Shown here: positions 1 through 11,344 of the stretch, one piece after another
Layout of the letters: the number at the start of each line of letters is the position of its first letter
Position numbering within the stretch: the stretch's first letter is position 1
Assembly (NCBI RefSeq): GCF_023065955.2
Contig: NW_026623089.1
Coordinates: 31,526,767 to 31,590,766, forward strand
Direction: 5' to 3'
DNA from: Ursus arctos
Lineage: Eukaryota; Chordata; Mammalia; Carnivora; Ursidae
DNA: 64,000 bases
Made by a program: the position numbers and the translations under genes
Notes under the pieces: model-generated
What the model saw: the letters and a program-made list of their open reading frames with translations, nothing else
Database searches by the model: none
Told to the model about the DNA's origin: nothing

Positions 1-153
1 AAAGCTCTTGTTTCTTTGTTTCTGCTTAGGTGTTCTATCTATTGCTGATAGTGGAGTGTTGAGGTCTTTGTTGATGTATGGCATTCAAAGCTCTTGTTTC
101 TTTGTTTCTGCTTAGGTGATCTATCTATTGCTGATAGTGGAGTGTTGAGGTCT
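1..153. repeat. Imperfect tandem duplication, period 86 bp, inside the L1 endonuclease region
   Basis: The text from 1 to about 67 recurs at 87 to about 153 with few changes. Other L1 copies in the window have this segment once. Confidence 0.8.
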
Positions 154-2440
154 CCTACTATTAGTGTATTTTTATCTATATGTTTCTTTATTCTGGTTAA
201 GAGTTGGCTTGTGTATCTTGCTGCTCCCCTGTTGGGGGCATAGATATTTATAATTGTCATATCCACTTGTTGGATACATCCTTTAAGAATAATATAGTGT
301 CCTTCTCTATATCTAACTACAGTCTTTAGTTTAAAATCCAATCTGTCTGATATGAGAATTGCAACCCCAGCTTGCTTTTGAGGTCCATTGGCATGAAAAA
401 TGGTTTTCCATCCCTTTACTTTCAGTCTGGATGTATCTTTACGTTCAAAATGAGTCTCTTGTAGACAGCAAATGGATGGGTCATGTCTTTTTATCCAGCA
501 ACCCTGTGGCGTTTATGCGCGCCTTTAGGCCATTCACATTGAGAGTGATTATTGAGAGAGATGATTTTAATGATGTCTTGTTGCCTGTGAAGTCTTTGTT
601 TCTACAGATTGTAACTTTCTGTTCTGTATCACTCTTGGGGCCTTTTTACTTTTATAGAACCCCCCCTTAATATCTCCTCTAGGGCTGGTTTTGTGGTTAT
701 GCATTTGGTCAGTGTCTGCCGATCCTGGAAGGTCCTTATCTGTCCATCAATTCTGAATGACAGCCTTGCTGGATAAAGGATCCTTGGCTGCATGTTTTTC
801 TCTGAAAGAGCTTTAAAAATGCCCCCCCTAACCCTTTCTCTCATTCCAGGTTTGTGCAGATAGGTCTGACGTAATCCTGATACTTTTGTCTTGGTACGTG
901 AGAAATTTCTTTGCCCTGGCCGCTTTCAATACTGAATCCTTGGATCTAATATTTGCAAATTGCACTATGATGTGATGTGGCGTAGGTTTGTCGTGGTTGA
1001 GCTTGGGAAGGGTCCTCTCTGCCTCTTGGGCACGAATGCTTGTTTCCTTTGCTAGATTAGGGAAGTTTTCAGCTACAGTTTGTTCAAATGTCTCTTCTAG
1101 ACCTCTCTTTTCTCCACCCCCTCGGGGATGCTGATGATTCTAACATTGGATCGTTTCATTGAGTCAGTAATCTCCCGTAACCTACATTCTTGAGATTGGA
1201 TTTTTTTGAGGCAAGTTTCTGTTTTAGTTTTCTCTTCTACCTTCCCATCCTCTAATTCACTAATTCGTTCCTCTGCGTCATTTACTCTGGCCGTCAGAGC
1301 ATCTAGTTTTGACTGCATTTGATTCATAGCATTTTTAATTTCTGCCAGAGTCACTCTCATTTCCACCCTTAGAGATTCTATATTTTTGTTAATATTTTCG
1401 TTAATATTTTTTTCAAGTCTACACATCATCTTGATCATTGTTACTCTGAATTCCATTTCTGATAATTTGGTTATATCCATATCCGTTAGTTCTGTGGCAG
1501 AGGCCACAGACTCATTGTCTTTTCTTTGCTGGGGGTGGATTTCTCCTCCTCGTCATTCTGATGAGGAGAGGTTGTGGGATTTTCCAGAGCCCAAATTATT
1601 GACCAGGACCCAGGCAGTGTGCACTTGTTTTATAGGGAACTTAGGGATGTGGGCTTCTTGATTTTTCAGCCTGCCTTCTGGGGGAGGGGCCTGCCGCACT
1701 GATATTCAGGCAACCCTGTTTGGGTAGAGTCTCCTTGTCCCCTGCGAGGGGGGATTGTGAGCCGGTATTTCCAGGCTTTTGTTCTCTGGTGGCTTTCCCT
1801 GGTGGTTTGCTGTGCCTCTTCTGAGAGTCAGAGCAGCAGTGGCCGTATCCTAGCCTCTGTCTCAGAATAGAGAGATCACATTTCGCTCTCCACTGAGCTC
1901 TTCTGGCCTCTTTAACTCTGTTTCTGTTGGTGCTGCTAAACCCTACAGTGTCCTGGGATGTGCACCCCACATCATCGTCCAAGCCCTCACTTCCAGGGCC
2001 GGCGCGTCTCTGTCCTTTGTGTTTCTAACACCGCCAGCCGCCCCTGCGTGCCTGGAGCTCCGTTTCAGTGTGGTTTGCGCGCGCACTCCAGAGCTCTGGT
2101 TTTCAGACCGGTCGCGCTCGTTCCCCGGCTCACGGTCTCAGTCTGCTCTCTCGCGGGTGCTGGTCTGCGAGTCCGCCCGCTCCCCAGTGTAGGTGGCTAC
2201 CACTTCCTGGTGCCTGAACCCGGCGGCTTCCTCCCCCTTCTGTTTATCTTCCGATATCTGTGCGCAGATTTACGGCTACCCGCTTGGTACCTTAATACTC
2301 AGGGCTGGAGATGTTCATTTGTAGAGATCCAGATGCATCTTCCTGTGTCTCAGGCTGGTTCTGTGGGTTCAGGATGATCTGGTAGATATACAGCTTGACT
2401 CGGGACCAGCTGAAAACGGGACCCCTACTCCCAGGATGGA
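1..2440 (-). mobile_element. LINE-1, 5' part (5' UTR, ORF1, start of ORF2), broken
   Basis: Read on the minus strand, a GC-rich 5' UTR (about 2440-1510) is followed by ORF1 (from about 1507, coiled-coil protein with RLEKNINENI and VNDAEERISELE). The ORF2 endonuclease region follows (INIYAPNRGAARY, VGDLNTPLSAID) and runs off the left edge. ORF1 is split by frameshifts (pieces 1507-1097 and 844-629). An 86-bp imperfect tandem duplication lies at 1-153. Confidence 0.9.
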
Positions 2441-2459
2441 GTGTTTTATAAACTAAATT

Positions 2460-3760
2460 AGGTCATTGGTTGGTAGGTTCAAGGTAATTAGGCTCAAGTC
2501 TTCTGTCTTCCTACTGATATTCTGTCTGCTTAGTCAATCATTTGCTGAGAGTGGACACTTGAAATCTGTAGCTGTAATCATGAATTTGTCTTGTTCTTTC
2601 AGTTCTGTCAGTTTTGTTTTATATCTTTTAAAGCTCTGATTTTAGGTATATATACATTTAAGGTTCTTTTATTTTGTAATAAGGTAACTCCTTTGTGATT
2701 ATGAAATGAACATCTTTATCTCTGGTAGTATTTCCTGTTCTGAAATCACCTTTGATATTAAAATAGCCATCCCAGCTTTCTTTGATCAATGTTTGAATAT
2801 TACATCCTTTTAATTTTTCTGTGTCTTTATATTTAGAGTTAGTTTTCTGTAGAAAGCCTTTGTTTGATTGAGTCTTGATTTTTCATTCAGCCTGATAATC
2901 TCTGCTCTTTGGTTTTGAACATTTTTATTTCATTTAATTTTTGATGTCATTGAGTAAATGTCTGTCATCTTGCTACTGGTTTTCTCGGAGTCATTTTTGT
3001 TGTTTTCCTGTTTAGCCTGCATCCTAAGGGCACCTCAGGTGGCTCAGTCGGTTGAGTGTCTGCCCTCAGCTCGGATCATGATCTCAGGGTCCTGGGATCA
3101 AGCCCCGTGCAGGGCTCCCTGGTCAGCGGGGAGCCTGCTTCTCCCTTTTCCTCTGCCCCTCCCCCTGCTTGTGGACTCTCTCTCGCTTACTGAAGTGAAT
3201 GAAATCTTTAAAAAAAATAGTCTTCATCCTTTTGGATCAATTGTTTATTTTTTATGGTTCCATTTGATCTCAGTTATTTATTAGCTCTATTTTTTCTGTT
3301 GGTTTTTAGTTGTTTATAATTTACATTATCAACTTAATGTAGTCCGTATTCAAGTAATATTGTACTATATCAAGCATGGTGTAAAAACTTTACAGTAGCA
3401 TACTTCTGCTTCCTGCCTCCCATCTTTTATATTGTTGTCATATATTTTATTTCTACCTATGTTTAAACCCAACACTAGTCTTTAAAGAAGATTTAAAAAC
3501 TAGTCTCTGCTATTCTAAACAATTTTATGTAAGTAATTCCCCACACATGACCCTTTCTGGTGGTCTTCATTCCGTCCTACAGACCCTTGCTTCCATCTGG
3601 GATCATTTTCCTTCGGCATGAACCGTTTGTTTTACTCAGAATCAGTGTGGGTGCTGTGATGAATTTACTCCATTTTGGAATGTCTGAAAATCTTTTTATG
3701 TAGCCACTTTTGTTGAGGCATATTTTCAATATATAATTTTATGTAGTTTTAAAACCAATC
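2460..3760 (-). mobile_element. Degenerate old LINE-1/HAL1-type fragment, interrupted by a Can-SINE
   Basis: A/T-rich text resembles the endonuclease and ORF1 end of an old LINE read on the minus strand. It has no open frames and is interrupted at 3028-3217. Subfamily and exact ends are not determinable by eye. Confidence 0.5.
3028..3217 (+). mobile_element. Can-SINE
   Basis: tRNA-derived head gggcacctcaggtggctcag, CT-rich middle and A tail. Short possible target duplication catcct on both sides. Confidence 0.9.
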
Positions 3761-3879
3761 GTGAATTGATTATAAACACCAAAATGATATATGAGTGTAA
3801 GGAATGGTTGCTGTCTCTAATTATAGTCAGGTTTTTCTCTCCATCTCTTTCTGAGTTCAGTATAGAGAATTATTTTCTA

Positions 3880-3985
3880 TGTGTAGTAGAAGTTTCACCC
3901 CCAGTGCAGGGACCATGTGATATTTATTTTTATGACCCCAAAGCCTCGTGCAGGACTTGGCACTGGTAAAAGTGTGCTCAATGAG
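3880..3985 (+). mobile_element. L2 3'-end fragment
   Basis: Text like the L2 tail (ccccagtgcagggacc, then ggcactggtaaaagtgtgctcaatg). Diverged. Confidence 0.5.
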
Positions 3986-4546
3986 TTTGTTGTTGTTTTT
4001 TTTAAGTAGATAGATGAGGCTTCCTCCATTAAGCCTGCCATATCCATTCTATCTAGGAAAGCCATAACTGGTTGTTTAACAATACTGCTAATTTAAATGG
4101 TTTTGTTTGGAGAGGGTAAAGGAATATCAAGAATTCATGAATACTGATGGGAACTTCTTTGACTCTCTCTGGTCAGGGTGGAGCAGGACAAACGTGAACT
4201 GGGTTATGAGGTACATCATTTTGTTCTTTCTGGTGGCATTGAGGTGAGTGGTCAAATACTTGGAAAGCACTTGCAGAAGCAGGTACTGTGTGCAGGGACC
4301 TACACTAAGCATCATGGGGGACTTTCAATCCTGAAAGAGTAGAGAGTAATAAAATTTGGTCCCTGTTTGGTAAGTGGTAAAGGTGTAACTGAAGCAAAGC
4401 AGACTATACATATTCTTATATCTTGGATGAAATAATTGTAATTTTTTAAAGAGGAGCACATACAAAATACCATGCTCTAAGGTGAAGCTGTGATTGATGA
4501 TTGAACATAGTGCCATCATACTGTACTTCAAAGAAGTGATGACAGA
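3986..4546. other. Intergenic, no gene seen
   Basis: Unique-looking sequence. Short open frames here lack family resemblance, conserved start context or splice logic. Confidence 0.6.
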
Positions 4547-4736
4547 GGGGCGTCTGGGTGGCACAGTCAGTTAACCATCGGACTCTTGGTTTCAGCTCAG
4601 GTTGTGATCTCAGGATCCTGAGATCAAGCCCCATGTCAGGCTCTGTGCTCAGCTCAGAGTCTGCCTGGGATTCTCTTTCCCTCTCCCCCTGCCCCTCCTA
4701 CCCCCCAAATAAGTAAATAAATCTTAAAAAAAAAAA
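4547..4736 (+). mobile_element. Can-SINE
   Basis: Head ggggcgtctgggtggcacag and a tail of A residues. aagtgatg occurs before and after as a probable target-site duplication. Confidence 0.9.
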
Positions 4737-4879
4737 GTGATGGAATACATAGGCCATGAAGGATGCAGAAGGGAATTTCAGATGGGATGAAGACATGCCC
4801 AACTCTGGACAAGTGGATTGTCAAGGATACTGGGTAGAGGGTGCCCAGGGCTTTAAATGGTTTAGTAAAATTAGGCTTT

Positions 4880-5048
4880 AGGGGCTAAGTCAGTTAAGCG
4901 TCTGCCTTCGGCTCAGGTCATAATGCCAAGGTCCTGGGATTGAGCCCCGCATTGGGCTCCCTTCTCAGCGGGGAGCCTGTTTCTCCCTTTTCTCCCCACT
5001 CACACTCTCTGTCTCTCCCTCTCAAATAAATAAATAAAATCTTAAAAT
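4880..5048 (+). mobile_element. Can-SINE with target-site duplication
   Basis: Flanked by aaaattaggcttt (4867-4879) and aaaattgggcttt (5049-5061), one mismatch. The head is slightly shortened. Confidence 0.9.
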
Positions 5049-5130
5049 AAAATTGGGCTTTGGACTGATATGGAATTGGAGTTTGGTATTTATGGACTGC
5101 TCTGAATATTGAGTTAGAAAATTTTAATTT

Positions 5131-5329
5131 GGGGGCACCTGGGTGGCTCAGTCATTAAGCGTCTGCCTTCGGCTCAGGGCGTGATCCTGGGTCCTAGGAT
5201 CGAGCCCCACATCGGGCTCCTCTGCTGGGAGCCTGCTTCTTCCTCTCCTGCTCCCCCTGCTTGTGTTCCCTCTCTCACTGGCTGTCTCTCTGTCAAATAA
5301 ATAAATAAAATCTTTTTTTTTTTTAAAAA
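5131..5329 (+). mobile_element. Can-SINE with perfect 15-bp target-site duplication
   Basis: agaaaattttaattt is repeated at 5116-5130 and 5330-5344. The tail runs aaaatct, then a T run and A run, as in younger copies. Confidence 0.95.
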
Positions 5330-5344
5330 AGAAAATTTTAATTT

Positions 5345-6631
5345 GATTAGATAGAAATTTGAGCAAGAACAAGGATGTGATTGCAGGTGATATTTGAGGG
5401 AAATTATACAGGAGTTCCCTGAAGTGTTTGGAATACAGTGAGGTGTATTCCCTGCTGGAGAGCTCTAATTTCTAGCATCTGGGAATCTGGATAATCATTA
5501 CAGCCACGGAAATGCAGAGAAGTTTGACGATAGAGGAGTCAGAATTACATGAAGACTGTCTCCCTTTCTGTGTTCTCATGGATCTAGGAATATAATCGGT
5601 TGGGCAGGTCCAAAGAAGCCAAAGGAGACAAAAAACATTAAAAAGAAGAAATAGATCAGATTTAGTTAGGAAGGTGGGCACCTGGGTGGCCTTTGGATGG
5701 GTTAAGAGGATTTGCTGGTGAGTCCTAATTGAAGAGAGCAGCTTAGAAGGAAGGAGACGATGGTGGGAGAAATTTCAGTAACGGGAGATGTTCTGAGAAG
5801 TTAAACAGAAGGGGGAAAAGATCCAGGTGACAGATTTAAATGGTGGTTGGGTCAAGTGGAAAAATTGCATGGGAAGGGAATAAAGACATAAAGACTAAGT
5901 GTGGGTGTAATGTTTCCACTGAAAGGGAAGAGGGAAGATTCTAGAACATTTGGAAAAGTGGCACTCCCAGAGGATAGAAGGACATTTCTTTCTCTGAAAT
6001 TACAATTGCTTTAACCAACTACTGTCTATAACACTGGGTGGAATGGAGAAATTGGTTAGTGGGCAGGACCTAGAACCTAAATGGGTAGAGTCCAAAAGAT
6101 CAGAGGGAGTGACATTCAAATAATTTTCTGTGGAATTTGATCTGAACCATCAGTTTCATGTGGTCTGGACGAGGTGCAGTGATTTGGGTTAAGCATGTGG
6201 TTTAGGGAGCTGTAGGAAGAAGCAAAATTCATCCAGTATCTGCCCTTTTTTCTACCCCTAATGAATGATTCTTAACCTTTTGGCAGCCATAGTTCGTTCT
6301 GGGAAGAATTCACTTGTATTCACCACTTGCTTTTTTGTAGACATTTTGATGGGTGTCACGGATGCTATAAATCCTCTTCATTACTCCCAGGGTAAGGAGG
6401 GCTCCAAGTCCTCTGGTATCTGAGTTACTAGTAGCTATCTTCCCAATACTATACTTAAATATAACTTCATTGTTCTAAGAAACATTATTGTATTTTGAGT
6501 CTAGCATAATTTTGAGAGGTCGGGTGTAAGAACCACGGAATCTCCCGATGCACTTGAACAGGTGGATATATCTGGGGGAACTTGTACTATTGTTTCTCTA
6601 TATTAGGGCATATGTTGGGCAATTATTTTGT
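5345..6631. other. Intergenic, no gene or recognised repeat
   Basis: About 1.3 kb of purine-rich, unique-looking DNA. Open frames are short and unlike known proteins. Confidence 0.6.
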
Positions 6632-6645
6632 CAAATAATTGCATC

Positions 6646-6853
6646 AAGGGCATCTGGGTGGCTCAGTCGGTTAAGCATCTGCCATCAGTCATGATCCCAG
6701 AGTCCTGGGATCAAGCCCCGCATTGGGCTCCCTGCTCAGCAGGGAGCCTGCTTCTCCCTCTCCCTCTGCCTGCCACTCCCCCTGCTTGTGTGCACGCTCT
6801 CTCTTTCTCTCTCTCAAATAAATAAAACCTTAAAAAAATTCTTAAAAAAAATC
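6646..6853 (+). mobile_element. Can-SINE with target-site duplication
   Basis: Flanked by caaataattgcatc (6632-6645) and caaacaattgcatc (6854-6867). Confidence 0.92.
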
Positions 6854-6867
6854 CAAACAATTGCATC

Positions 6868-7696
6868 TAGTCACACCTAGGGAGTGCTAAATGCTAAAAA
6901 CCTTACCTATGACAACATGATAATGATTATATCTGACTTGTCTGGTGCTGAGGTAGAAATAATGAACCCCATCCTGGGATATAGACTCTTTCTTATGTTA
7001 AAATATCCTAAGAGCACAGATTTGATTAAAAAAAGAAAAGAAAAGAAAAAGAAGGGTGAATTTTGGAATAGATTAGAATAAAATTAATAGAAGTTGGAAA
7101 GCCATGGATAGTCCTTGTCTTGACTCTTTTTCTTAAAAAGTTTTCATGATCATTTAAATTGATGTGCCCATGACTGTCTTCTGTTCAAATTGCCTGGCAG
7201 GACTGGAGAGAGGAAGTAACACAAGAGGAGAATGTTAGGGAGAACTGAAGGGCGGTACGGACAGGAGATGTGATCATTCTCTGAACGATGTGCAGAATCC
7301 CAGCTTCATGGCAGTGGTTTGGGGCAGGCACAGCTGGCTTGAGTTGTCTTGGGTGTATTATTTTTTCTAAAGGGGTGGGCACTTTGTTGATCAGTGTGCA
7401 TTTTTTCAAAATTCATTCTTCATAGTGAAAATGTCCAGAGTAGTGTTCCAATGTCGGAGGTGGGAAAATGGATACTCTACTTTCTATTACTGAAGAATGA
7501 AGTAAGTTCTGGAATTTTGTGTGAAATGGTCTTAGATGATTTTGCATTCTGAGAAGCATTCTACAAAGTTAGCTTCGAGAGAAGGAAATTGCTGTAACAA
7601 AAGACGTAGCTAAAGGAAACTTACTATCCAAGAAAGCTATATCCGGAAAAGTAGTGAGTAGAGAGTGAGAATATCTAGTCAATATTTTTATTTAAA
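6868..7696. other. Intergenic, no gene seen
   Basis: Unique-looking sequence between SINEs with no supportable coding region. Confidence 0.6.
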
Positions 7697-7790
7697 AAAA
7701 AAAAGTCTAAGCCAGCTCTGTGCCCAACATGGGACTTGAACTCACAACCCCAAAATCAGGAGTCCCATGCTCTACCAACCAGGCATCCCC
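7697..7790 (-). mobile_element. Old Can-SINE, short form
   Basis: Reverse-oriented tRNA-like portion (gggacttgaactcacaaccc ... accaaccaggcatcccc). Confidence 0.75.
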
Positions 7791-7806
7791 ATCTATCTGA
7801 GTCAAT

Positions 7807-7932
7807 TTTTTTTTTTGAGTGGGCTCCACTCCCAGTGCAAAGCCCAATGTGGGGCTTGAACTCATGACCCCGAGACCAAGACCTGAGCTGAGATCAACAG
7901 TCAGACACAACCCACCGAGCCACCCAGTGACC
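7807..7932 (-). mobile_element. Can-SINE with 14-bp target-site duplication
   Basis: ctatctgagtcaat flanks it at 7793-7806 and 7933-7946. The T run at its left end is the reversed A tail. Confidence 0.9.
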
Positions 7933-8139
7933 CTATCTGAGTCAATATTTTAATAATATACAACTAAATTCTTTACAAAAGTTCATCTTTGAGGGAATGC
8001 TGGTCAAGTAGGATAGGTTGATACACACATCTGTATCTGCTCCTTCCAAAACTACACTGACTCTAAGGGACTTGAAAACAAGTACCAGTTTTCAAAGGAT
8101 GGACTTAGAAGGATTAGCCAATAAAAGATTTCAATCTAG

Positions 8140-8345
8140 CGGCACCTGGCTGGCTCAGTCAGTGGAACATGCGACTCAATCTCAGGGTCATGAGTTCAAG
8201 CTCCATGTGGGGCACAGGGCTTACTTAGAAAAAAAGTTTTTAAATAAAAATACTGACTCAGATCTTGATCTTGATCTTGGGTTTATGAGTTCCAGACCCA
8301 TGTTGGGTGTAGCGATTACTTAAAAATAATAAAAAAATCTTTAAA
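8140..8345 (+). mobile_element. Two adjacent old Can-SINE pieces
   Basis: One copy from 8140 (ggcacctggctggctcag) ends in an A/T tail near 8250. A second partial copy follows (gggtttatgagttccagacc), with a small gatctt triplication. Confidence 0.75.
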
Positions 8346-8668
8346 ACAAATATTTCGATCTATTTGTGAAAGGCAAAAAGCAGGTGAAGGAATGGTAACT
8401 AATTTAGCAGAGTGAAGGAATTTACAACCCAGATGTCTGCAGAGCAGATTTACCCACGAGAAAGAAGTCAAATTACTTACACAGAATCCTTCAGAGATTC
8501 AGGATTTGGAAGTACCAGTTCTCAAAGAAGACAAGGCATAGATGAAGCTAGAAGAGTACAGCATGTTGAAATTCTGCAATCATAGCTGTTGTCACCTGTT
8601 TTTGCACTGCCCTTTGCAGTCACATGATGTTTGTTCCTATAGGATGTAGGACATTTACTCTCTAGAGC
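8346..8668. other. Intergenic, no gene seen
   Basis: Unique-looking sequence without a supportable coding region or recognised repeat. Confidence 0.55.
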
Positions 8669-8893
8669 AGGGATTCTCTACCTCAGTGCTGTTGGTATCT
8701 TGGACAAGTATTTGTAGTGGGGAGCTGTTTCGTGCATTGCAGAAGTTCTAGCATCATTTCTAGCCTCTACCCTCTAGATGCCAGTAGCACCCCCCAAGTT
8801 AATGACAGCAAATAATGTCTTAAGACACTGCCAAATGGTCCTTTGGGATGGGGGTGGACAAAAATCACCCCAGATTAAAACCTATTGTTCTAG
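8669..8893 (-). mobile_element. MER20-like hAT DNA transposon fossil
   Basis: Contains the family text cctctagatgccagtagcac and cactgccaaatggtcctttg, with remnants of the terminal repeats at both ends. The orientation call is tentative. Confidence 0.65.
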
Positions 8894-9185
8894 AAAACTA
8901 AAAATCAGACACCCTGGAGCTGGGACAGTTGGCATAATAAGGGCAGAATGAGGTACAGGGATGATAATCTGGGCACTGGGCAATGGTCCACATATTGATT
9001 TCTGGGATCTTTAGCTCTTTTTTCCATTCCGCTCCCAGTAACCGAGCAGCCACGTAACAGAAGGCTATAGGATCTTTTCCTAAAGGAACCAAATATCCCC
9101 AGAGAAGAAACTTCCATATACTGATATAGGTATATCGTAGAAAGGATTTACAAAGCTCATACCACAATGAAAGAAAAATTATCTC

Positions 9186-9340
9186 GGACGCCTGGGTGGC
9201 TCAGTTGGTTAAGCAACTGCCTTCGGCTCAGGTCATGATCCTGGAGTCCCAAGATCGAGTCCCACATCCGGCTCCCTACTCAGACCCTCCCCCCTCTCGG
9301 GTTCTCTCTCTCTCAGATCTCTCAAAGTCTTAAAAAAGAA
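9186..9340 (+). mobile_element. Can-SINE with internal deletion
   Basis: Head ggacgcctgggtggctcag. Flanked by agaaaaattatctc (9172-9185) and agaaaaagtatctc (9341-9354). Confidence 0.9.
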
Positions 9341-9662
9341 AGAAAAAGTATCTCAAGTCACAACAATCATAAGACTTTTGATTGCTTATATTAAATCTTA
9401 AAAGTTCCCAGAGAGACATCCAGTCATCTATAAAGAGTTTGGAGTCAGAATGCTTTCAGAATGTATAATCCTCCCTGGATACCAACAGGCAGTGCAGCCA
9501 CACCTTCATAAAATTCAGGGAGAATAATGATCAAACTAAATTAGATACTTTCGATCGTAAACATTAGCACGTTATACTTCCTGATGTGCACCTTGATTTT
9601 TTTAGTTGCTAGGATAACGTGGAGACTGTTTCACATCAGTTCACATACACCCGCCTCAGTCA

Positions 9663-9860
9663 GAGGCCGCATAGTGTGGCGGTTAAGAGCTCCGATCCTG
9701 GAGCCGGTCTGTCAGTTCAAATGCCAACTCGGGGGCTTACTAACCATGTGATATTGGGCATATCAGTTAGTCTCTGGAATTCCATGTTTTCGTCTGTTAA
9801 GGGTAATGAATTGTTACAGGATTTACTTCTTTGGGAGTTTATGTGTCTAGAGTGAATCAG
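9663..9860 (+). mobile_element. MIR fragment
   Basis: MIR core text: gcatagtgtggcggttaaga, tcagttcaaatgccaactc and ccatgtgatattgggca. Confidence 0.75.
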
Positions 9861-10207
9861 TGTGTCAACCTAAAGTCCACTGATGGTCAGTGTTAGCCGT
9901 ATCTCCAAAATACCCAGTTAGATTCGTATTTGATTAAATAATACTGTAGCCTAGTGGTGCTATAGCCTAGCCAAGTTGGTACATAACACTAACCATCACA
10001 GTTCACAGTCCACCTCTATCAACTTGGCACCCATACACATCTCCTTAAATCCTACTTAATCTCCAAATAAATAACAAACTCGTACTTCTATTTAACATAA
10101 TACAACTATCCTGTGTACTAAAAAAAACCCTGAACCCTTTAGCCAGAAGAAAATGTCAAGTCCTTGGGTGATGTTAACTCTTCTCATTGATATCCTGTAA
10201 CAAAAAT

Positions 10208-10208
<1 letters not shown>

Positions 10209-10237
<29 letters not shown>
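10209..10237. repeat. (CA)n microsatellite
   Basis: Uninterrupted CA dinucleotides. Confidence 0.95.
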
Positions 10238-10238
<1 letters not shown>

Positions 10239-10311
10239 CATAACAAAATGCAGTTGTTTATGATAACTCCAGCCCTTGTTTCTGCAGCTGGTCATTTGAT
10301 TGTGGCTAATA

Positions 10312-10370
10312 CCTTCCTCCCTCCCTCCTTGCTTCCTTCCTTCCATCCTTCATTCCCTCCTTCCTTTGTT
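10312..10370. repeat. (CCTT)n / (CCCT)n low-complexity tract
   Basis: Pyrimidine-only tetramer-like repeat. Confidence 0.9.
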
Positions 10371-10372
10371 GG

Positions 10373-10575
10373 GGTAAGAGCACTTAATATGAGATCTTTC
10401 CCCTCAAATTTTTAAGTGTACAATTCAGTATTCTTAACTATAGGCACAATGCTGTACAACAGATCTCTAGAACTTTCCATCTTACATGACTGAAACTCTT
10501 CACCCACTGAAGAGCAACTCCCTTATTTCCTCTTCCCCCAAGCCTCTGGCAAAGACCATTCTACTCTCTGTTTCT
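10373..10575. mobile_element. Old L1 3'-region fragment
   Basis: Text such as gtgtacaattcagtattctt, ggcacaatgctgtacaacag and agcctctggcaaagaccatt resembles an old L1M-type 3' region. Confidence 0.5.
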
Positions 10576-10580
10576 GTTGG

Positions 10581-11020
10581 TGTGCTCTCCCAGGGCTGCA
10601 CACTCTCCTAGCACGTGTGCACAATGCAGTAAAGGTCGGTGACAAGCGTTAGGCCAGGGGTGTGCAGATGTACATTGTGGTGTAGGCTGGTGACAAGTCG
10701 GGGCCTGATCTGGGTCCATAAGCAGCTGCAAAGCATGGCAGCATGTGCCCCAATGGCTTCATGCTCTGCCATGAAGGAGGCAGAAGCATGGGGAGAAGCG
10801 AGGGAGAAGGAGGGGGAGAGTTCTAAAGATTGCAAAGGGACAAACTTTTCTGAACTCCCCGTTGTATTTACCCACTGTGAAACTGTTGATTAACTATTTA
10901 AACAAATTGTTTGTCATGGTGAGATTGCAAGATACATCATATTTACTCTACAGATGTTTGTAGAATGTCATTTAGTTGAAATAGTTTCCAATGTAGAGTT
11001 CATAAGTCATACAGTTTGAC
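10581..11020. other. Intergenic, no gene recognised
   Basis: Holds two overlapping short open frames on opposite strands that match nothing I know. A weak internal repetition (ggtcggtgacaag and ggctggtgacaag) is visible. Confidence 0.4.
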
Positions 11021-11021
11021 C

Positions 11022-11211
11022 CTTGAACAATGCAGAGCCAAGCGGGGGCTGACCCCCGTGTAGCCGAAAATCCACATGTAACTTGACTATGAGGTTAAGA
11101 CACAGCTCTCACCTTACATCGGAAACCGGGGATGTGCTGTATGGTGACTAACATAATATAATAAAAAATCATTAAAAAAAAAAAAAAGACACAGCTCTCA
11201 GAATGCTGACA
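11022..11211. mobile_element. Tigger-like DNA transposon end, split by a tiny L1
   Basis: gtttgacccttgaacaatgc and tagccgaaaatccacatgta resemble a TcMar-Tigger family end. The family name is tentative. Confidence 0.4.
11112..11185 (+). mobile_element. Very short L1 insertion (about 74 bp)
   Basis: The extreme 3' end of a carnivore L1 (tgtatggtgactaacataat, then an A tail) is bracketed by a perfect 15-bp duplication, aagacacagctctca, at 11097-11111 and 11186-11200. Confidence 0.9.
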
Positions 11212-11344
11212 TCTCACTTCATCCTATATTATCTTACATATTTTTCTGAAAACATCTAGAATTTTAGCCCCCTTTTAAAAATGAAAAATAATTTCTTTAA
11301 GCTTTACTACCACATTATCAATCATTATTTAGACTCAAAAAGTT

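Noticed and set aside
10608..10893. Overlapping short open frames on both strands
   Set aside because: No family resemblance, no splice structure, and weak internal repetition. Probably chance.
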